From: Pseudanabaena sp. Salubria-1
GTDB taxonomy: Bacteria; Cyanobacteriota; Cyanobacteriia; Pseudanabaenales; Pseudanabaenaceae
Direction: 5' to 3'
NCBI GenBank assembly: GCA_023336205.1
Contig: JALQCR010000019.1
Location: 1-64,000 of the forward strand
DNA: 64,000 nucleotides
This document shows positions 18,518-26,556 of the stretch, one piece after another. Below the pieces are notes generated by a model. It worked only from the letters and a program-made list of their open reading frames with translations. It was not told where the DNA came from and did no database searches. The first letter of the stretch is position 1, and each line of letters opens with the position of its first letter. The position numbers and the translations under genes are program-made.

Positions 18518-19198
18518 TCATTTGCGCAATTGTTTCATTTGATCGATTTCAGCTTGTTGAGAACTGAGAATTTCTTGAGCCATTTTTTGGATTTCAGGAC
18601 GTTTGGATTTAGCGATCGCATCTTTTGCCATCACTAAAGCACCCTCATGATGGGGAATCATCGCATCTAGAAACCGTAAATCAAATTTATCATCAGCACG
18701 TCCCAAGTCCACACTCATCATCATATTGCGGCGAAATTCGGGAGTCATTTCCATCATGTGATTAGATTCAGCGTGCCACATCATCAACTTCTCACCTGCT
18801 GTGGGATACCACGCTTTGCGCCATTCTGCCATCTGCGCGATTTCTTTCTTTTGTGCTTGAATGATTTCCTGTGCTAGCTTCTTTAATTCAGGACGCTGAG
18901 AATTTTTTAAGACATCCTCTGCCATCGCGATCGCACCTTGATGATGTGGTGTCATGCCATCAAGAAAGCGCAAGTCATAATCAGCATCAGCAACACCCAA
19001 ATCCATCGAACTATGGGACATGCCATGGGACATCATGCCATTTGGATTTTCTGCTGCTTTTGTAGGCTGAGCCGTTGGAGTAGCAACAGGTACTGATGCA
19101 GAATTATTCGCTGTGCAAGCTGTCAAGCCGCTACTTGCAGCCGCAGTGATTATTAGTATCAGTGCGGCAATTCGATGTTTTACAATATGGAACAACAT
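18518..19198 (-). CDS. DUF305 lipoprotein, copy A
   Basis: A 226-residue protein. Residues 1-28 are a lipoprotein signal ending in a lipobox (LTAC). Two tandem DUF305 halves follow, each with the pattern DLRFLDGMTPHHQGAIAMA or DLRFLDAMIPHHEGALVMA. DUF305 proteins are ferritin-like, His/Met-rich and often linked to copper. A Met/His-rich linker (HGMSHSSMD) precedes the first half. A second DUF305 gene lies upstream on the same strand. Confidence 0.85.
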   Translation of the reverse strand: MLFHIVKHRIAALILIITAAASSGLTACTANNSASVPVATPTAQPTKAAENPNGMMSHGMSHSSMDLGVADADYDLRFLDGMTPHHQGAIAMAEDVLKNSQRPELKKLAQEIIQAQKKEIAQMAEWRKAWYPTAGEKLMMWHAESNHMMEMTPEFRRNMMMSVDLGRADDKFDLRFLDAMIPHHEGALVMAKDAIAKSKRPEIQKMAQEILSSQQAEIDQMKQLRK

Positions 19199-19240
19199 AT
19201 TTGAGACTCAGGAGCTAAGACAAAAAAATAATTGGACAAT

Positions 19241-19279
19241 ACCAATTCTCAAAATGGCGTTGTCATTTTGAGAATTGGT
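19241..19279. repeat. Hairpin between the two DUF305 genes
   Basis: ACCAATTCTCAAAATG pairs with its reverse complement around a 7-base loop. It combines the ACCAATTC end and the AAAATGG part of the composite repeats at 3803 and 47943, so it may be a short relative. It could also be the terminator of the upstream gene at 19310. Confidence 0.5.
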
Positions 19280-19309
19280 GTAAGAAAAGGTTTAATACAG
19301 CAACAAGTG

Positions 19310-20035
19310 CTATTTATACCAAGTTTGATGCCACTGACGCATTTGCTCAATTTCGGTGCTCTGAGCTTTAACGATCGCATAAGAGAGCGTTCTCATTTCA
19401 GTGCGATCGCTATCAACGATCATGCTGGACATCATCAGCGCCATTTTGTGATGGGGAATCATCTCTTCGATAAAGGCTCTGTCAAAATCAGGAGCATCTT
19501 TGAGGGCTTGAAGATCGACTGCCATCATATTCTGCATTCCCATAGGCTTCTTGGTTAGTATTGGCTTTTTCATTCCCATCATGCCACTATGATCCATGTT
19601 GCCGTGATTCATGGTTGTCACAGTCGGAACCTCTGTGCCATACCATAGCTTATACCAAGATTTCATTTGCACAATTTCGCGAGTTTGATCGCTCTTGATT
19701 GATTCTGCAAGTTTTTTTATCTCAGGACGTTTAGACATCTTGAGAGCGAGATCTGCCATTTGCACAGCGCCTTCATGGTGAGGAATCATCATTTCGATGA
19801 AATGGCGATTGGTTTGCTCTCCTGCCATCATGCCATGCATCATCATGCCTTGATGTGGCATCATCTGACTAATAACTAGGCGTGACGTTTGTTCTGCTTG
19901 GACAACATTAGTAGCAGCGATCGCAACGGAAGTGCTACCGACCAAAATGCCAACAATACCTAAGAGCAAAGCCTTATATTTTTTGGGACTGGTCTGAGTC
20001 TCTCTGCCAGAGTTTAGAGCATCTTTAGAGTTCAT
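19310..20035 (-). CDS. DUF305 protein, copy B
   Basis: A 241-residue protein with an N-terminal membrane anchor or uncleaved signal (YKALLLGIVGILVGSTSVAIA), a Met-rich stretch (MMPHQGMMMHGMM), and two DUF305 halves (FIEMMIPHHEGAVQMA and FIEEMIPHHKMALMM). The many Met and His residues suggest periplasmic metal binding, probably copper. It is paralogous to the gene at 18518; the two may act together. Confidence 0.83.
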   Translation of the reverse strand: MNSKDALNSGRETQTSPKKYKALLLGIVGILVGSTSVAIAATNVVQAEQTSRLVISQMMPHQGMMMHGMMAGEQTNRHFIEMMIPHHEGAVQMADLALKMSKRPEIKKLAESIKSDQTREIVQMKSWYKLWYGTEVPTVTTMNHGNMDHSGMMGMKKPILTKKPMGMQNMMAVDLQALKDAPDFDRAFIEEMIPHHKMALMMSSMIVDSDRTEMRTLSYAIVKAQSTEIEQMRQWHQTWYK

Positions 20036-20153
20036 AGATTTTCCCTAACTTTCTATTTCTATTTTACTTCAAGAAAATGAAATCAGGATGAAATCGATGC
20101 TTTCAACAGGATACTTAATTGTGGCTGGTGAGTTCATTTATATGTATTTTGTA

Positions 20154-20183
20154 TTGACAACGTAAATACATTTTAGCTAAAAT
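20154..20183 (+). promoter_or_regulatory. Promoter of the brnT-like operon
   Basis: TTGACA at 20154-20159 and TAAAAT at 20178-20183 are separated by 18 bp. The -10 lies inside the 14-bp palindrome ATTTTAGCTAAAAT, a likely operator for autoregulation. TGTATTTTGTA-type words flank it (20143 and 20199). The ATG at 20192 follows after only 8 bases, so the transcript is close to leaderless. Confidence 0.6.
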
Positions 20184-20191
20184 ACAAAATT

Positions 20192-20488
20192 ATGGATGTG
20201 TATTTTGTACTAAATGGTATTAACTTCGTTTGGAATGAAGAGAAGGCTCGAATTAATCCTGTTAATCATAATGGTGTGACATTTTATCAATCTGTGGAAG
20301 CCTTTTTCGATCCGTTTTTAGTAGTAGTTGATGCAAGTAGAAATGACGAGGAACGAGATGCTGTCATTGGTTTAGATAAGCGATGGAATCTTCTTTATGT
20401 TGTTTATGTTGAGCGGGAGAATGATGTGATTCGGATTATTTCAGCAAGAAAGGCAACGCGCAAGGAGCGTGAATATTATGAAAACTGA
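20192..20488 (+). CDS. brnT: BrnT-family toxin
   Basis: A 98-residue RelE-like RNase of the BrnT family: FVWNEEKARINPVNHNGVTF at the start, RWNLLYVVYVERENDVIRIISARKATRKERE at the end, including the conserved Arg-Ile-Ile-Ser-Ala-Arg core. The family cleaves mRNA and is neutralised by a downstream DNA-binding antitoxin, which overlaps here by 11 bp. Confidence 0.88.
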   Translation: MDVYFVLNGINFVWNEEKARINPVNHNGVTFYQSVEAFFDPFLVVVDASRNDEERDAVIGLDKRWNLLYVVYVERENDVIRIISARKATRKEREYYEN

Positions 20489-20756
20489 AGCTTTAAAAAA
20501 ACGACTGGATCGAAATCGTCCGATGACGACGGTGACAATCCGTATTCCCGAAGATGTAATTGAAGATTTGAAAAAAGTCGCACCTTTATTAGGCTTTTCG
20601 GGATATCAGCCTTTAGTTCGCGCATACATAGGTCAGGGACTTCGTGCCGATCTTGAGAGGTTGGAGGGAGATACTGTTTCTTTGCTTATCGCGAGTCTGA
20701 AACGTCATGGGGTAAGTGATGAGGTGATTCGTGAGGCGTTGAGTGAGGTCGCATAG
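20478..20756 (+). CDS. BrnA-like antitoxin
   Basis: About 92 residues from ATG 20478, preceded by AAGGAG at a spacing of about 10; a GTG at 20469 is too close to that site. The middle part TVTIRIPEDVIEDLKKVAPLLGFSGYQPLVRAYIG is a ribbon-helix-helix pattern. It overlaps the toxin gene, the usual arrangement of BrnTA modules. It probably represses the promoter at 20154. Confidence 0.78.
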   Translation: MKTEALKKRLDRNRPMTTVTIRIPEDVIEDLKKVAPLLGFSGYQPLVRAYIGQGLRADLERLEGDTVSLLIASLKRHGVSDEVIREALSEVA

Positions 20757-20777
20757 CACTCACGACTCACAGTAATT

Positions 20778-20826
20778 GCGATCGCAAATTTAGAGCTTCC
20801 ATTCACTGCCTAAATCTACTTTTCCC
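20778..20826 (+). pseudogene. Short 3' remnant of a gene also found at 52341
   Basis: GCGATCGCAAATTTAGAGCT followed by codons for NLELPFTA and a stop at 20811-20813 matches the tail (NLELPLTA, stop) of the fragment at 52341-52532. The match continues past both stops through TAAATCTACTT. Only the last dozen codons remain here. Confidence 0.5.
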
Positions 20827-20838
20827 GATATCTCAGAG

Positions 20839-22653
20839 TCACGAATTTCGTCGCCAGAGTTTTGACCAGATACGTCGCAACCAAACAAAAACAATCTGAA
20901 AGAGATTTTTGCGGTGCTTGTATTTGGGTGGGTCTGGCAGTTCAAAACGCTTAGGTTCTTTGGCGACAGTTTCTAGCGGCGCAAAGGATTTATCTGAACC
21001 CTCAATCTTATGATAAAGTCCCAATTCTTCATATATTTTTCTTGAAGCATTGAGAGCCTTTATGGACTCACTTCTTCGACCTAATGCTTTAAGGGCAAGC
21101 CCTAAATTATGGAGAGAATCTGCTTCGCCATTGAGATCGCCAATTTCTTTGAAAATTTCCAAAGACTGCTGTCGAAACTGAATTGCTTGCTGGTACTGTC
21201 CTAATAAATCATAAGCATTGCCTAGATTGCAAAGAGAACGTGCTTCACCATTACGATCGCCTATTTCTCTTTTGATTGCCAGAGACTGCTGCTGAAACTG
21301 AATCGCTTGCTGGTACTGTCCTAGTGAACCATAAGCATTGCCTAGATTGCCAAGAGAAATTGCTTCACCATTGAGATCGCCTATTTCTTTGAAAATTTCC
21401 AGAGACTGCTGCTGAAACTGAATCGCTTGCTGGTACTGTCCTAGTGAACCATAAGCATTGCCTAGATTGCAAAGAGCATTTGCTTCACCATTGCGATCGC
21501 CAATTTCTTTTGTGATTTCTAGCTGTTGCTGAAGAAACTGAATCGCTTGCTGGTACTGTCCTAACGAACGATAAGCACTACCTAGACTGCCAAGAGAATT
21601 TGCTTCACCATTGCGATCGCCAATTTCTTTGAAAATTTCCAAAGACTGCTGATAAAAATGAATTGCTTGCTGGTATTGTCCTAGTGCATCGTAAGCATTG
21701 CCTAAATTATTGAGAGAAATTGCTTCACCATTGCGATCGCCAATTTCTTTGAAAATTTCCAAAGACTGCTGATAAAAATGAATCGCTTGCTGGTACTGTC
21801 CTAGTGAATCGTAAGTACTTCCTAGATTGCAAAGAGAACTTGCTTCACCATTGCGATCGCCTAGCTTTCTGGCTAGCGACAATGCTTGATCACAAAAATT
21901 AATTGCTTGATTAAATTCACTCAAACTATGGTAAGTCGATCCCAATTGAATCAAAATATTCATCTGACTGGCTGCATTGCGATTAGATTCTGGATCAGAG
22001 CCAGAGGGATTAACTTCCATTAATAACCGATGCAAAAGATCGATGCGTTCTTGCTTTTCGGGCTTGAGATAATTGCCAAGAATACGATTTGAGCCAATTG
22101 TTTTTGCTTCAGCAAAATCCCTAGTTTCCTTTGCAGTCTGAAACTTAAACACCCCAGATTTCCATGCCCAAAAGTCAGGTGCAAAATTTGCTACACGGGT
22201 GATTGCATAGTCTGGCAACACAAACACCACAGGATGAGGAACAATTCGTGCATAAGCATCGCGCACAAAATTCAAATCCACTAAAAACGGCGGATATTCA
22301 CCCACCACCCCGATCGCATTTTCTAAACCACTCAATACCAACACCAACTTCTTCCCCTCTTGGCGCGGCAAAGTCTCTAGACGCTTGCTCAACTCATCCA
22401 AAAAATATCGCAAATCAGGATCGTTAAATTCCCAAGCCTCTAGCTGCAACTCCTCCCACTCAGGATCGCCAGCGATCTCCTCATTTAGCGCCGCCACCAA
22501 CGCCACCCCATCTTGCCAAAAATTACACTCTGCAAATGCGATCGTGAAACCCTGTGACAAATCCAACATCGCCAACAAGCTCTGAATCGCATCATCATTT
22601 AGCGAGCGGAACTTAGATAGGGTTTCTTCTTCTTGGTGATCAGCTTCTGTCAT
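20839..22653 (-). CDS. TPR protein with degenerate P-loop-like N-terminal domain
   Basis: A 604-residue protein. Residues 1-200 look like an NTPase-related domain: FTIAFAECNF where Walker A would be, but no GKS/T, and KLVLVLSGLE as a Walker B-like strand. About 231-541 are eight 40-residue TPR repeats with the motif LGxAYxxLGQYQQAIxFxQQSLEIxKEIGDxNGEA; the DNA repeat unit is 120 bp and nearly identical between units. The C-terminal end is basic. The gene starts 5 bp after the ATPase gene at 22659, so the two are one operon. The TPRs probably bind partners or a ligand. Confidence 0.85.
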   Translation of the reverse strand: MTEADHQEEETLSKFRSLNDDAIQSLLAMLDLSQGFTIAFAECNFWQDGVALVAALNEEIAGDPEWEELQLEAWEFNDPDLRYFLDELSKRLETLPRQEGKKLVLVLSGLENAIGVVGEYPPFLVDLNFVRDAYARIVPHPVVFVLPDYAITRVANFAPDFWAWKSGVFKFQTAKETRDFAEAKTIGSNRILGNYLKPEKQERIDLLHRLLMEVNPSGSDPESNRNAASQMNILIQLGSTYHSLSEFNQAINFCDQALSLARKLGDRNGEASSLCNLGSTYDSLGQYQQAIHFYQQSLEIFKEIGDRNGEAISLNNLGNAYDALGQYQQAIHFYQQSLEIFKEIGDRNGEANSLGSLGSAYRSLGQYQQAIQFLQQQLEITKEIGDRNGEANALCNLGNAYGSLGQYQQAIQFQQQSLEIFKEIGDLNGEAISLGNLGNAYGSLGQYQQAIQFQQQSLAIKREIGDRNGEARSLCNLGNAYDLLGQYQQAIQFRQQSLEIFKEIGDLNGEADSLHNLGLALKALGRRSESIKALNASRKIYEELGLYHKIEGSDKSFAPLETVAKEPKRFELPDPPKYKHRKNLFQIVFVWLRRIWSKLWRRNS

Positions 22654-22658
22654 GGCAT

Positions 22659-24038
22659 TTATGGATTCTTAGCAAGATAATCTTCCAACGCTCTCTTAAA
22701 CAACCGACTCCTAATTACCACTGGATTAAGATAATTCCAACGTTCTAATCCGTTATATTCCAAAACCGAAATATTCGACAACATCAACTGTCCCACCTCA
22801 TCTCTTGGTACATTTTTCTCCAAATAAACCTTCACCAAAACGGGATAATGTTCATTTGGAATCATACGCTCCATAGTGAATTGTTGTTGATTAATCGCAT
22901 AGGTCACATTCTCATCATTTACCTTGTCTCGACGACTAGTTCTCGCATTTTGGATAGCTCCTCTGACGATCTGCATCATTTGCCGAACGTGACCACCACT
23001 GTATTTTGCTAATTCTAATAAACATTGTCGAGACTCAAAGATCGCATCAATATCGATCCGCTTCTCAATCAAACTTGCTACTGCATCTAAACCCTTGGCA
23101 CTATACTCAGGCTCTTTTCCACTGCGATCGAGAGGATCATAATTGTAAATATTAATCATGGGAATGATATGGTAATTCGGAAAAGCAGCGCTAACGCCTT
23201 TAGGTGAATAGACGGCTGAAATTGGCACAGTATAAACAATTGAGCAGTGTAAATCCTTTAGCTGTGAGGCATAGTCAAAAAACAAATGATTAGCGACAGG
23301 GGGAGGACAGCGATCTAAATTATCGAAAATTATCAAAAAGTCCTTGCATTTGGGAAACTTTTTCTGCCATTTTTTTAATCCATCATCCAATAGTAAATTG
23401 ATATCAGTTTTTAAGCGTTCGACATCTTTTAAAAGAGTTTGCCTAACTGTCTTTTTGCCCTGATGCGAAGCCTTAACTTGCCCTAAAAGCTTTAAAACAA
23501 GTTTTGCCAAAAATGGCGGCACTACTCCCACAAAAGGAACCTCAGCATTTAAAGTTACTTCTCCTTCTACAGAAATTGACTTGTCTACTGATTCCACTGT
23601 TTCATTGGTTACTTCTTTAAACCATTCTTCAAAATTTGATAGTAATTCAGCATCAAATTTCAATCCCTTTTTACGCAGCTCAAACTCTACCCACTTGATC
23701 ACAATTAAATAGATATCAGTATATTCAGCATCATTAATATCCGTTTCGTTTGAAGCATCAACATAAATTACTTGATATTCATCTTGCCAACGCTTTTGAA
23801 TTAGTCTTAATTCTGTACTTTTGCCACTACCTCTATGTCCAGTAAATAAAATTGTGACAAAATCTCCAGACTTTTGATCATCTAAAATTAGGGTAATACT
23901 ATCGATCGCATCAGTTTTGCGCGTCTTTGACAAATCCACATAATAGCGCTCTAGCTCTACATCTTGGAGCGGAACCACATCGCAAACACGATAAGCATCT
24001 TTGAGATTAGTTGCCAATATGTTGGAAGGTGTAGTCAT
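22659..24038 (-). CDS. P-loop ATPase, KAP/AAA-like
   Basis: A 459-residue protein. Walker A TGHRGSGKST is near residues 64-73 and Walker B FLIIFDNLDR near 231. A hydrophobic stretch (VPFVGVVPPFLAKLVLKLLG, about 155-175) may touch the membrane. GGHVRQMMQIVRGA towards the end is a sensor-like helix seen in AAA and KAP ATPases. It lies between the NB-ARC gene (59 bp upstream) and the TPR gene (5 bp downstream). A signalling switch role is inferred. Confidence 0.8.
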   Translation of the reverse strand: MTTPSNILATNLKDAYRVCDVVPLQDVELERYYVDLSKTRKTDAIDSITLILDDQKSGDFVTILFTGHRGSGKSTELRLIQKRWQDEYQVIYVDASNETDINDAEYTDIYLIVIKWVEFELRKKGLKFDAELLSNFEEWFKEVTNETVESVDKSISVEGEVTLNAEVPFVGVVPPFLAKLVLKLLGQVKASHQGKKTVRQTLLKDVERLKTDINLLLDDGLKKWQKKFPKCKDFLIIFDNLDRCPPPVANHLFFDYASQLKDLHCSIVYTVPISAVYSPKGVSAAFPNYHIIPMINIYNYDPLDRSGKEPEYSAKGLDAVASLIEKRIDIDAIFESRQCLLELAKYSGGHVRQMMQIVRGAIQNARTSRRDKVNDENVTYAINQQQFTMERMIPNEHYPVLVKVYLEKNVPRDEVGQLMLSNISVLEYNGLERWNYLNPVVIRSRLFKRALEDYLAKNP

Positions 24039-24097
24039 AAAATTTAGATATCAGGATTTTAAGTTCAGGAATTAGTAGTGCTGATCTTGCGATTAAT

Positions 24098-25753
24098 TTA
24101 CCACCATAAGCCAATTAGGGCGAGATTAACTTCGGTGTAACTTGTGCCTTCAGTTGGTTGCACTTGATGCTGACCAGCGAGAATTTCCCGTAGAGCTTCC
24201 AATTCAATATTATTTTGCGCGATCGCCTTATTTAACTTGTCCTTAATTGGCTTCAGAACTAAGCGAATCTGCATCGCCCGAATCGAGTCAGGAGCTCGAT
24301 CTTCGACGAGGACATGGCTTTGTAGTAAATTAATCGATTTGAGATTTTGTTGCATAGCGATCGCGGTGATTTCTTTGCTCACTTCATCCACAAATTGACG
24401 ATTCACATATTTCAATACCACAGGCTCTAGCAAAAACATCACCTCATCCTGTTCTGAGACTTTCTCAATTAGCGATCGCCAGCGCAGAGACTCCAGAGCA
24501 TTGATTAATTCAGAACCAGAGGTTTGCAAAATCATTTCCGATCGCAAGGTTGAGAGTGATACTGGGCGATGCTTGATTGCGAGCCAATACAGCACATCTT
24601 TTTCTAGTTTTGAGAGACGCTCAAACTGTTGATAGAGAAGAGTTCGTAATACATCCCCAAGCGCAAGGGCTGTTTGTTTAAGAAACTCCGAAACATTGCC
24701 ATTAAATAATTCCTGAATCGTCCCCGCCACGATTCTTAAAGCCGAAGGATTGCCACGATATTGCTGCACTAAAGCCTCTAAACCATTTTCTGTACCTTTA
24801 AAGCCTCGCGCTCTTAATAATTCAAAAGCACCTTGTCTCTGTAATCCATTCACTTTGAAATAGCGAATCGGCTGATCTTCCCCTTGATGCATTGAAATTT
24901 CTTTCGGTTGTTCCCGCCCAATCAAAATCACCGAACTTTGATGCCGCTCCGAACCAACACGCTGCAATAATTCTGCATGGGATTCACAACCTTGGCGATA
25001 GGCTCCTACCAATTCCCCATCTTGGAGAGTCGCCTCAAAATCATCCAATACAACTAAACAACGCTTTTGGCGCAAAATGTCTAGCAGATCAGAAATACTA
25101 CAGCCAGTTTGCGGTGAACTATTCAGAAATTGCAACAGATCCGCAATTAATTGTGCCGTCGGTTGTGCCCCACGTAGAGATCGCCAAATAAAGCAATCAA
25201 ACTGTGATTGAATATTTTCGACTAGTTTTACCGCCAGCGAGGTTTTGCCGATGCCGCCCATGCCGCAAATTGCCAAGAGATGACAGCGATCACGCACAAC
25301 CCACTGCTCTAGTTTGGCTAGCTCCTCTATGCGCCCATAAAAAGTTTGAATATTTGGAGCCTCGCCCCAATCCGCCACATTTGCCCCTGCATTAGCTGGA
25401 GAAGTCGTAGCTGAATTATGCAAATTTTGGCGTTGTGCTTTATATCCTTTAGCCTCTAACCATTCAGGCACTTTTTCCCACCGTAGAGTATTGATCGGCT
25501 GATCTGCGATCGCCTCAAGCGATCTATATAACCCCTTATTTAACTCAACCCGCAAAGCCCCCGAAGTCCAAGCCAACTTAAACGCAAGCTGCCCTGGGCG
25601 ATAACGACATAGCAACCCACGCAAGCAAGCCTTTTCAAATGGCTTAATTTCTTTGCCACTAGAAGCTTGTAAATCTGCATAGAGCCGATTTAAATCCCAA
25701 TTTTGGGCAGCTTCGGGAAACAGCCCTTCAATGTGATCATTGTCAGATAACAT
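24098..25753 (-). CDS. NB-ARC ATPase with cyanobacterial N-terminal domain
   Basis: A 551-residue protein. Residues 1-110 form a small helical domain (FEKACLRGLLCRYRPGQLAFKLAW and NTLRWEKVPEWLEAKGY) of the kind found at the front of cyanobacterial vWA-MoxR-associated and NACHT/NB-ARC proteins. Walker A GMGGIGKTSLA is near 164, Walker B CLVVLDDFE near 227, followed by the helical and winged-helix parts of a STAND NTPase. There is no WD40 or LRR sensor C-terminus on the same protein; the TPR gene downstream may supply it. Confidence 0.8.
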   Translation of the reverse strand: MLSDNDHIEGLFPEAAQNWDLNRLYADLQASSGKEIKPFEKACLRGLLCRYRPGQLAFKLAWTSGALRVELNKGLYRSLEAIADQPINTLRWEKVPEWLEAKGYKAQRQNLHNSATTSPANAGANVADWGEAPNIQTFYGRIEELAKLEQWVVRDRCHLLAICGMGGIGKTSLAVKLVENIQSQFDCFIWRSLRGAQPTAQLIADLLQFLNSSPQTGCSISDLLDILRQKRCLVVLDDFEATLQDGELVGAYRQGCESHAELLQRVGSERHQSSVILIGREQPKEISMHQGEDQPIRYFKVNGLQRQGAFELLRARGFKGTENGLEALVQQYRGNPSALRIVAGTIQELFNGNVSEFLKQTALALGDVLRTLLYQQFERLSKLEKDVLYWLAIKHRPVSLSTLRSEMILQTSGSELINALESLRWRSLIEKVSEQDEVMFLLEPVVLKYVNRQFVDEVSKEITAIAMQQNLKSINLLQSHVLVEDRAPDSIRAMQIRLVLKPIKDKLNKAIAQNNIELEALREILAGQHQVQPTEGTSYTEVNLALIGLWW

Positions 25754-25934
25754 GACAGGATATGGCGGCGAGCGATCGCATAGATGTGTGTCGGAAATTT
25801 CGATTATTTATCGATTTATCTGAATCGTAACAAAAAAATGGCGATCATCTAGAGATAATGCTTGAAGTGGCGGATTGTTTCAGTCGCAGATCCATATAAA
25901 ATCATGCATATGCAAAAGTCGGATCAAACCAGCA

Positions 25935-26417
25935 ATGTTAAGTAAACTACAACAACTAGGAATAAACGCCGATAGCCGCTATGCCAGCGATACAGAATTG
26001 CAGTTTATGGATACCTATATCAACTCCTTTGATTTAAGGGTTGAAGCTTATCTCCGCATCAAAGAAGTAGAGAAAGAAATTGTCGAAACTGTTTTAAAAA
26101 AACTACGCATATCGTATCCCAAATTGCTTTTACTGAAGGGTGAGGACTTGCAAGGCAAATGGAAACAGGACACCTTAAGGGTTTTACGTCATTCGGCAAT
26201 GACCGTTTTATTAGATGATACAGAGCTTTTACGACAGCAGTTCTTGTATTGGTTCCAGACGATCATGCAAGCATTTGGGGCTCAGGAAGTTTGTAATATT
26301 ACTTATCTGATCATGCAAGATGTGGTCAAAAATCTGCTACCCAAAAATGTTGCCGATTTATTATGTCCAATTTTGGAGATAAATCGTGATTTGTTGGGAT
26401 CTCAGACCAAAAGTTGA
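25935..26417 (+). CDS. Phycobilisome-family (globin-fold) protein
   Basis: About 160 residues from ATG 25935; the frame runs 20 codons upstream but those lack family resemblance. RYASDTELQFMDTYINSFDLR and RVLRHSAMTVLLDD match the phycocyanin/allophycocyanin family. The bilin-binding Cys near the middle of the chain is not seen; the two Cys (QEVCNITY, DLLCPI) are elsewhere. It is probably a non-pigmented or atypical member, as in phycobilisome-like regulators. It stands alone, away from any apc/cpc genes. Confidence 0.65.
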   Translation: MLSKLQQLGINADSRYASDTELQFMDTYINSFDLRVEAYLRIKEVEKEIVETVLKKLRISYPKLLLLKGEDLQGKWKQDTLRVLRHSAMTVLLDDTELLRQQFLYWFQTIMQAFGAQEVCNITYLIMQDVVKNLLPKNVADLLCPILEINRDLLGSQTKS

Positions 26418-26556
26418 TAGAAAAGGATGGGAGTAGAAAGTATCTCCATCTTTTGTGTTTTTTTACATTGCTATACAATAAATTCACAAAAAAAATTTCA
26501 CAAAAAATTGCAGCCTAAATGTGAGGAGTTAGAGCTTACTTGGCTCATCAGTAATT

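Noticed and set aside
20839..22000. Regular 120-bp repeats suggesting a CRISPR or satellite
   Set aside because: They code for TPR units in one open frame.
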